64,000 nt of DNA from CAWCTB01 sp963798275 (lineage in GTDB: Bacteria > Acidobacteriota > Terriglobia > Terriglobales > Acidobacteriaceae): contig CAWCTB010000005.1 of assembly GCA_963798275.1 (NCBI GenBank), positions 1-64,000 of the forward strand, given 5' to 3'. Below, piece by piece: positions 62,320 through 64,000 of the stretch. Under the pieces are notes generated by a model. The model was not told the DNA's origin. It did not search any database and worked only from the letters and a program-made list of their open reading frames with translations. Numbering within the stretch: position 1 is the stretch's first letter; every line of letters starts with the position of its first letter. Made by a program: the position numbers and the translations under genes.

Positions 62320-62790
62320 CTACGCCTCGTCGTGAATCGTGACCAGTTTTAACACTTCCAACTCGCGCTTGCCATTTGGGGTGACCACTTCGCTCACGTC
62401 CCCCACTTTCTTGCCCAAAAGTGCGCGGCCGATCGGCGAAGTCGTTGAGATCAACCCCTTGGTGACATCCGACTCTTCGCTGGTGACCAGCTTGTACTCA
62501 ATTTCCTCGTCTTTCGTGGAGTCGAAGACGACCACGGTCGAGCCAATCGCCGCCCGGTCTTTCGGGATATTTGCCATGTTGACCAGCGACAAGTCAGCCA
62601 TGCGCTTCTTCAACTGTCCCAGGCGGGCGCGCACGAACTCCTGCCGCTGCTTGGCCATGTGATATTCGGCGTTCTCGCTGAGATCGCCCATCGCCACGGC
62701 CTTCTTTAGTTCCTTCGGCAGTTCGTGGTTGAGCTCATATTCAAGGGTTTGGATCTCTTGCTCGAGCTTCTTCTTGATGTGTTCAGGCAT
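62320..62790 (-). CDS. greA: transcription elongation factor GreA
   Basis: GreA rescues stalled RNA polymerase by promoting cleavage of backtracked RNA. The N-terminal coiled coil (LEQEIQTLEYELNHELPKEL, KKAVAMGDLSENAEYHMAKQ with the acidic tip at DLSENAEY) is followed by the FKBP-like domain (STVVVFDSTKDEEIEYKLVT, ISTTSPIGRALLGKKVGDVS). ATG 62790 gives 156 residues. The longer frame to 62943 is upstream sequence. It heads the leftward cluster greA-CDP-alcohol transferase-nadD-rsfS-rlmH. Confidence 0.95.
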   Translation of the reverse strand: MPEHIKKKLEQEIQTLEYELNHELPKELKKAVAMGDLSENAEYHMAKQRQEFVRARLGQLKKRMADLSLVNMANIPKDRAAIGSTVVVFDSTKDEEIEYKLVTSEESDVTKGLISTTSPIGRALLGKKVGDVSEVVTPNGKRELEVLKLVTIHDEA

Positions 62791-63043
62791 ACTTCGATGG
62801 ATGCGCTCGGGAGCCTGCAAGGCCCCCCGAAACATTCGATGATTATACGCGACTGGCAGGCTCCCGGCTGTCGTTCTGTCCCCCAACCGCAGGCTACGGA
62901 TCCACATTTCGCCGGCACCACGGCTGCGGCGAATAGAAACCATTTACTTTCATTTGAGGCCGTCAGCCCGCTTCCTGCCCAAGCGCAGAAACTCTGGTCC
63001 GCAGCCTGTGCTGCAGCCCGCATTCCTTCAAAACCCGCGTCAA

Positions 63044-63073
63044 TTGACGTTTTCCGGCGATTGGAGGTACACT
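63044..63073 (+). promoter_or_regulatory. sigma-70-type promoter of carD
   Basis: TTGACG at 63044-63049 and TACACT at 63068-63073 with 18-base spacing. The architecture matches the rplU promoter closely, including the same -10. Confidence 0.75.
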
Positions 63074-63141
63074 GGCGCTATTAATACTGATGTCCCCTCA
63101 TACCACCTTGGATCGACCGCTTGGGGAGCGGCACGGCCCTC

Positions 63142-63672
63142 ATGAATAACCAAAGCTTCAGTATCGGAGACAAGGTCGTCTATCCCAACCATGGGGTCGG
63201 CGTGATTGAGCAGATCAGCAGTCGCACGATCGGCTCACAGGTCGAACGATTTTACCTTCTGAAGATCAAAGCCAGCAGTCTTAAGGTCATGGTGCCGTTT
63301 CATAACGTCGGCACGGTTGGCCTTCGCCGCGTGGTTCGCAATGGCGAGGTGCAGAAGATCCTGGATTTTCTCACCGACGGTAAATGCGAGAACCACGCCG
63401 ACTGGAAATACCGGTTCAAAGAGAACTCCGACAAGATGCGAACCGGCTCCCTCCTCGACGTAGCCGAAGTCCTCAAAGGTCTCCTCCTCCTCGCCCAAGC
63501 CAAGTCTCTGAGTTTCCGGGAAAAGAAGATGCTCGAACGGGCCCGCTACCTCTTGGTCAGCGAACTCGCCATGGCCAAGAATTGGGAAGAGGTCGAAGTC
63601 GAGGACATGCTCAACCGCGCCCTCTCCAAAAGTAAACTGCGCTTCCCCGAAGCCTCCATGATGGAAGCCTAG
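63142..63672 (+). CDS. CarD-family transcriptional regulator
   Basis: CarD binds RNA polymerase beta and stabilises open complexes at promoters such as those of rRNA. FSIGDKVVYPNHGVGVIEQI is the N-terminal Tudor-like polymerase-interacting domain. FYLLKIKASSLKVMVPFHNV follows. The C-terminal helical DNA-binding domain has GSLLDVAEVLKGLLLLAQAK and LSFREKKMLERARYLLVSEL. ATG at 63142 gives 176 residues, longer than mycobacterial CarD (162). It has its own promoter and no operon partner. Confidence 0.92.
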   Translation: MNNQSFSIGDKVVYPNHGVGVIEQISSRTIGSQVERFYLLKIKASSLKVMVPFHNVGTVGLRRVVRNGEVQKILDFLTDGKCENHADWKYRFKENSDKMRTGSLLDVAEVLKGLLLLAQAKSLSFREKKMLERARYLLVSELAMAKNWEEVEVEDMLNRALSKSKLRFPEASMMEA

Positions 63673-64000
63673 CTGGCCGTCGCACCCATCTGTTTTGAAG
63701 GGGCACAGCTTTCATCTGTGCCGTTACGGTCTGCTTAAAACCGGGCTTCACAGGCTGCGGAAAAATCTAGTTTCGTTCAGCCTTTTGAAGGGGCGCGGCT
63801 TCGGTCAGCCTTCGTGTCACACTATTGACGACAAGCTAGCTACGCATCGCCGAACCGCGCCGTCAAGCCCTTTATTTTAAGACGCTATCCCCAGTGGACA
63901 TTCAGAGACGAAAGCACGGCGAACCTGACAAGTTCTGCGGACATTCTCTGACGAAGCAGGACGCAACTCATTCAAACCGCCTTGGAGCAGGCATTCGCGA
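63673..64000. other. repeat-rich intergenic end of window
   Basis: No gene is supported. GGCACAGCTTTCATCTGTGCC lies near 63702-63722, and AGGCTGCGGAAAAATC near 63750 resembles one end of the nested element at 59.7 kb. 'TTTTGAAGGGGC' occurs twice (63694 and 63782), marking two dispersed-repeat copies. Confidence 0.5.

Overview
The window looks like a GC-rich chromosomal segment of a didermic (Gram-negative) bacterium, most likely an Acidobacteriota member of the Terriglobia type. This placement is inference. It rests on lpxC and kdsB (lipid A and KDO synthesis), a TonB receptor with an N-terminal carboxypeptidase-regulatory-like domain, CarD, bactofilin, a two-domain ThyX, and many dispersed 'ggcttcagcc'-type palindromes. 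No plasmid, phage, CRISPR, rRNA or tRNA signal was seen.

Layout. 1-5.2 kb: queA (truncated by the window edge), a class II aldolase, a B12-type TonB receptor under a cobalamin riboswitch, and a DUF374 acyltransferase. 5.3-9.1 kb: a SAM hydroxide adenosyltransferase, a glyoxalase-fold protein with a histone-like tail, a TGSG-repeat DUF4097 protein and an HlyD/MacA-type adaptor. 9.1-14.8 kb: an accessory island holding a two-gene operon, an exported WD40-caspase followed after 4 nt by a TIR-TM-TPR protein, with long non-coding flanks. 14.6-16.9 kb: rplU-rpmA-obgE. 17-18.7 kb: ECF sigma, anti-sigma and a zinc-ribbon membrane protein, translationally coupled. 18.8-26.8 kb: lpdA, two LolA/DUF2071-like genes, thyX, recA, YdeI-like, cupin, CPBP protease. 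26.9-38.3 kb: gyrA, gyrB, a glycosyltransferase-39-like protein, mscL, gltA, fmdB. 38.4-47.5 kb: kdsB facing a long leftward cluster (lpxC-folK-coaD-aspB-manA-manC-pgm-M48 protease) for envelope and sugar-nucleotide synthesis. 47.7-57 kb: LolA-like protein, rnr, bactofilin, murJ, a COG4389 membrane protein, a HAD phosphatase. 57.3-64 kb: a receiver-like protein, a 35-residue membrane peptide, ppa, MOSC, the leftward cluster greA-CDP-alcohol transferase-nadD-rsfS-rlmH, and carD.

The gene content is mostly housekeeping. Two things stand out. First, the WD40-caspase/TIR-TM-TPR operon combines two death-effector folds with WD40 and TPR scaffolds in an arrangement that puts TIR in the cytoplasm and the caspase outside it; it is the best candidate for an undescribed conflict or cell-death system. 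Second, about 29 single-base frameshifts break at least 16 genes, many of them essential (recA, queA, lpdA, murJ, rnr, manC), clustered in a few stretches and nearly all insertions. This is best read as uncorrected sequencing or assembly error, so the broken genes are annotated here as whole genes. A nested miniature element at 59.7 kb, with its empty counterpart at 9.5 kb, is a clear sign of recent small-repeat mobility.
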